Positions 6,892 through 8,996 of a stretch of DNA of 8,996 bases are shown in pieces; within the stretch, counting starts at the first letter, position 1, and the number at the start of each line of letters is the position of its first letter. The notes under the pieces were generated by a model. The model made no database searches. It had not been told where the DNA came from and was given only the letters and a program-made list of their open reading frames with translations. Source of the stretch: an uncultured Spartobacteria bacterium (GTDB lineage Bacteria; Verrucomicrobiota; Verrucomicrobiia; Chthoniobacterales; Terrimicrobiaceae); assembly GCA_937960895.1 (NCBI GenBank), contig CALCJD010000039.1, positions 1-8,996 on the forward strand. Direction: 5' to 3'. Made by a program: the position numbers and the translations under genes.

Positions 6892-8493
6892 TCAGATTCC
6901 CAGTCGATTGCTACGCCGGCGGCGCAGCAGACCGATCCCGGCAACACCGACAACAAGCGCCAGGGTTGACGGTTCGGGAATCGTCGAGAGCGTGACGTAA
7001 ATATTGTTCGCATCGGAAGTGAAGATTCCCGAAATTCCGCCACTGTTTACGACTTGCCAGTTGCTCACATCGACCAGCCCGCTCAACCCGGAGATCAGCG
7101 TGTAGGTTGTATCGGTCGCGCCGACATCGAAGAGCTGGATCTTCTGATCCGATTGGAAAGTCCAGACACCTCCCGTGCGGATGAGAAAGTCGCGTTCCTC
7201 CGCCGTGGAACCGAGGCCGAAGGCGAGGACGGAATCGGACAACATGTTCAGCGAGCCGTTCACGGTCAGGGATTGATTCGCCTCCCCGCGACCCGCCATA
7301 AGAACTCCGGAAACGTCCAAGCTCGCCGCAGACAGCGAGATCAATCCGCCGCCGCCCAGCGTGGCTTCAGCCGCGACCTGGATCCCGTAGCTGGTATTAT
7401 TGGCGGAGGAAGCCCAATCCCCGTCGATCAAAATCGTTCCCGCCGTATGGTTCAGCCGAATCGAAGACGCCGTGGTGCCGGAATAGCGCAATGTCCCGCC
7501 TCCATCTTTTGTCAGGGCACGACCCTGAGTTAAAGTCGAAAGAGCCCCACTGAGTTCCGCATCAATTGCTGCAGTGCCGTTTTCCACACGGAGAACGCGG
7601 CCATCTTGGGTTAAGCTGAGGTTATTCGTCAAATGGACGGTATGCGTGGAATCTGAAGTTCCCAGAGTAAAGGTCGTTGCGCGGAAATTTGCGCTCCCCC
7701 AAGAAATCTCGGCAGAAGCCCCGCCAAAATTAAGGGTTAAATCCGCATTCCGCGTCCCAAATCCCCCTTTGAGGTTTAAATTAGCGTTCCCGGCGGCTCC
7801 AATCACAAATGATGAACCGAGGGGGCCCGTGACCATTCCTCCCCCGACAACGACCAGATTCCCTCCGAGGTTTTCAGCGCTGCCAAAGCGAATAGCTCCC
7901 GCCAACGCATTCGCGCCGATCAAATGAGAGGACGACAGCCAGAGACTGCCGTCATTGATTATGGTAAGGCCCGTATAGGTGAGGGTGGCCGCACTCAGAT
8001 CCCAACGACCGGAACCTGTTTTGGTGAACGTCAAGGTCCCCCCCCCGTTTCTGATCGTCCCGCCAAAGGCGGTATCGGATCGAATCTCAAAAGTACTCGT
8101 GTGAACGCCATTTGCTTCAAAAATCGCAGAATTCAGTTCTGCCCCGCTGAAGGTGTTCACACTGTAGATTACTGAAGAAGTTGTACTTCTAAATATATAA
8201 CCCGCAGTCTCCACTTTCCAGTCATTGAGTTGGGGATAACCCGAGCCGCTACCGTAAGTCACGGTCCCTGCACCGCCACCGAAGACCACACTGTCGCCCG
8301 CACCGGGAATCGTTGACGCCGGCGTCTTTGTCGCTCCGGGAGTCGTCGACCACTTTGTCGGCGTTCCATCCCAAGTACCCCCGCCTCCCTGGTTGGGTTG
8401 ACTATTCGGATACCAATACAGCGTGGATTGTGCCCAACCGGGTCCGGCCAAACCCAGACTGGCAACGATCAGAGAGAAAAGGTGCTTTTTCAT
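6892..8493 (-). CDS. Secreted PEP-CTERM protein with autotransporter-type beta-strand repeats
   Basis: A 533-residue surface protein. Residues 1-22 form a Sec signal peptide (MKKH, hydrophobic core, likely cut after GWA or WAQ). Gly/Ser/Thr/Asn-rich beta-helix sequence follows. Two copies of the autotransporter-associated repeat stand out: GGGTLTFTKTGSGRWDLS at 151-168 continuing to DGSLWLSS near 188, and ALTKDGGGTLRYSG at 326-339 continuing to AGTILIDGDW at 360. The C-terminus is a PEP-CTERM sorting tag: PEP (506-508), a hydrophobic stretch (510-523), then RRRR (524-527). Such tags are processed by exosortase, which would be encoded elsewhere. The protein probably ends up at the outer surface or in extracellular matrix. 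There is no ribosome binding site. A G9 tract in codons 150-152 could allow phase variation. A 5-bp inverted repeat surrounds the stop codon. The function of the beta-helix is unknown. Confidence 0.92.
   Translation of the reverse strand: MKKHLFSLIVASLGLAGPGWAQSTLYWYPNSQPNQGGGGTWDGTPTKWSTTPGATKTPASTIPGAGDSVVFGGGAGTVTYGSGSGYPQLNDWKVETAGYIFRSTTSSVIYSVNTFSGAELNSAIFEANGVHTSTFEIRSDTAFGGTIRNGGGTLTFTKTGSGRWDLSAATLTYTGLTIINDGSLWLSSSHLIGANALAGAIRFGSAENLGGNLVVVGGGMVTGPLGSSFVIGAAGNANLNLKGGFGTRNADLTLNFGGASAEISWGSANFRATTFTLGTSDSTHTVHLTNNLSLTQDGRVLRVENGTAAIDAELSGALSTLTQGRALTKDGGGTLRYSGTTASSIRLNHTAGTILIDGDWASSANNTSYGIQVAAEATLGGGGLISLSAASLDVSGVLMAGRGEANQSLTVNGSLNMLSDSVLAFGLGSTAEERDFLIRTGGVWTFQSDQKIQLFDVGATDTTYTLISGLSGLVDVSNWQVVNSGGISGIFTSDANNIYVTLSTIPEPSTLALVVGVAGIGLLRRRRSNRLGI
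8038..8046 (-). repeat. Nine-base G tract inside the PEP-CTERM gene
   Basis: Nine C on the plus strand, nine G in the coding sense, encoding exactly Gly150-Gly152 at the start of the first beta-strand repeat. Gain or loss of one base would shift the frame and remove the last 70% of the protein, including the PEP-CTERM tag. Confidence 0.9.
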
Positions 8494-8518
8494 TCGTAAA
8501 CGGAGGGGAGGAATTTAG

Positions 8519-8534
8519 GATTTCTCGCGTAATC
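8519..8534. promoter_or_regulatory. Palindromic operator candidate, site 3
   Basis: GATTTCTCGCGTAATC (minus strand GATTACGCGAGAAATC), an imperfect palindrome with GATT/AATC ends. It matches site 4 (8692-8707) at 12 of 16 positions and shares its CTCGCGT core. It sits directly downstream of the -10 of the PEP-CTERM promoter, 26-41 bp before that gene's start codon. Confidence 0.5.
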
Positions 8535-8563
8535 TATATCAGAAAGCCGAACCGTGAAGTCAA
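8533..8563 (-). promoter_or_regulatory. Predicted promoter of the PEP-CTERM gene
   Basis: On the minus strand TTGACT (8563-8558, 5 of 6 to the -35 consensus) is followed by TATAGA (8538-8533) after 19 bp, or by GATATA (8540-8535) after 17 bp. Transcription would begin near 8525-8527, within the operator candidate, leaving a leader of about 35 nt. Confidence 0.5.
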
Positions 8564-8691
8564 TAACGAACTTTCCCCATCCGCAGATAAGACTTCGAGT
8601 CATTTCAAACGGGATCCCCGCAAAAGAGGCCCATCCTCCTCTCTCTGTTTTGGAATACCGAACGGCACCATTCGAACCAAAGGCCACCAAT

Positions 8692-8707
8692 AATTACTCG
8701 CGTGATA
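8692..8707. promoter_or_regulatory. Palindromic operator candidate, site 4
   Basis: AATTACTCGCGTGATA. The left half is identical to site 1 over eight bases; the right half is degenerate. It overlaps TATAAC (8706-8711), a 5 of 6 match to a -10 hexamer for the plus-strand gene starting at 8750. No good -35 is visible at the correct distance, which could mean that an activator is needed or that the hexamer is fortuitous. Confidence 0.45.
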
Positions 8708-8749
8708 TAACATTGACCTCCCGGCGCTTTCTGGCAGACGCTGGGGAGC

Positions 8750-8996
8750 ATGACTCGCCCCCGCGTGGCCCGACTTCCCGCGATCCTCTGGATCTTCTGC
8801 CTCGTTCTGATGACCACTCTTACCTCCTTGAAGGCGTCGGAGAAACAAGCGCAGCTTACGAAGGACGGCACGGCTCAATGCGTGATTGTCGTTGCTCCCG
8901 GCAGTCTTTATTGGGAAGGCGACGATCGGGTGATGGATCCCTGGGGACGGATCAAAGGTCTGACCCCGCGGGAGGTGGATCAGGAAGCCGAACGCC
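8750..8996 (+). CDS. Secreted protein, 5' part only; possibly a DUF4838-type glycan-active protein
   Basis: The first 82 codons of a gene cut by the window end. Residues 1-29 form a signal peptide: basic MTRPRVAR, hydrophobic 9-24, likely cut after LKA (29). The mature start AQLTKDGTAQCVIVVAP resembles the opening beta-strand of DUF4838 and related glycoside-hydrolase N-terminal domains (typically '.LVKDGKP.A.IVV'), and the acidic stretch LTPREVDQEAERR would lead into the first helix. This family link is tentative because only about 50 mature residues are visible. GGGGAG at 8743-8748 lies one base from the ATG, too close for a normal ribosome binding site; the ATG is kept because it yields a full signal peptide. 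The gene is divergent from the PEP-CTERM gene and shares an intergenic region holding two operator candidates. Confidence 0.7.
   Translation, partial: MTRPRVARLPAILWIFCLVLMTTLTSLKASEKQAQLTKDGTAQCVIVVAPGSLYWEGDDRVMDPWGRIKGLTPREVDQEAER

Noticed and set aside
8649..8682. Nested short inverted repeats TTTGG/CCAAA and CGAA/TTCG upstream of the 8750 gene
   Set aside because: Arms of four to five bases with unpaired interruptions; too weak to call a site or structure.
8713..8718. TTGACC as a -35 for the gene at 8750
   Set aside because: A -10 at the right distance would fall at about 8736-8741, where the sequence (AGACGC) does not resemble one, and almost no leader would remain.

Overview
The window (about 60% G+C by eye) looks like the chromosome of a verrucomicrobium, probably from the Opitutae side of the phylum. 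Three things point there: a prepilin-like pair matching the 'Verru_Chthon cassette' proteins B and A, a secreted PEP-CTERM protein with autotransporter-type beta-strand repeats, and translation starts that mostly lack a Shine-Dalgarno sequence. The lineage is inferred from these families, not from any rRNA or marker gene.

Layout. At 53-282 (minus) lies the broken C-terminal end of an IS5-family transposase. It is followed by a cytoplasmic oligogalacturonate-lyase-like beta-propeller gene (349-1593, minus). A divergent intergenic region of about 630 bp (1594-2222) carries two closely related palindromes, a promoter-like sequence and a structured leader. It feeds a plus-strand pair: cassette protein B (2223-2672), a GspI/PilV-like pseudopilin, and cassette protein A (2800-6480), a 1226-residue protein with a GspK-like N-terminus. 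The usual partners C and D are not in the window. A convergent gene-free stretch (6481-6891) holds a long hairpin and no convincing gene. The PEP-CTERM protein gene (6892-8493, minus) follows. A second divergent region (8494-8749) separates it from a secreted protein gene cut off by the window end (8750-8996, plus).

Common theme. Four imperfect palindromes of the form AATTAC-nCnn-GTAATT lie in the two divergent regions. Three of them touch predicted -10 hexamers, as expected for repressor operators. If they bind one regulator, the lyase, the pseudopilin pair, the PEP-CTERM surface protein and the secreted protein at the right end would form one regulon. This would join sugar-acid catabolism to building of the cell surface. 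That is a hypothesis. The family assignments of the pseudopilin pair, the PEP-CTERM protein and the transposase remnant are much firmer.

I saw no tRNA, rRNA, CRISPR array or intact mobile element.
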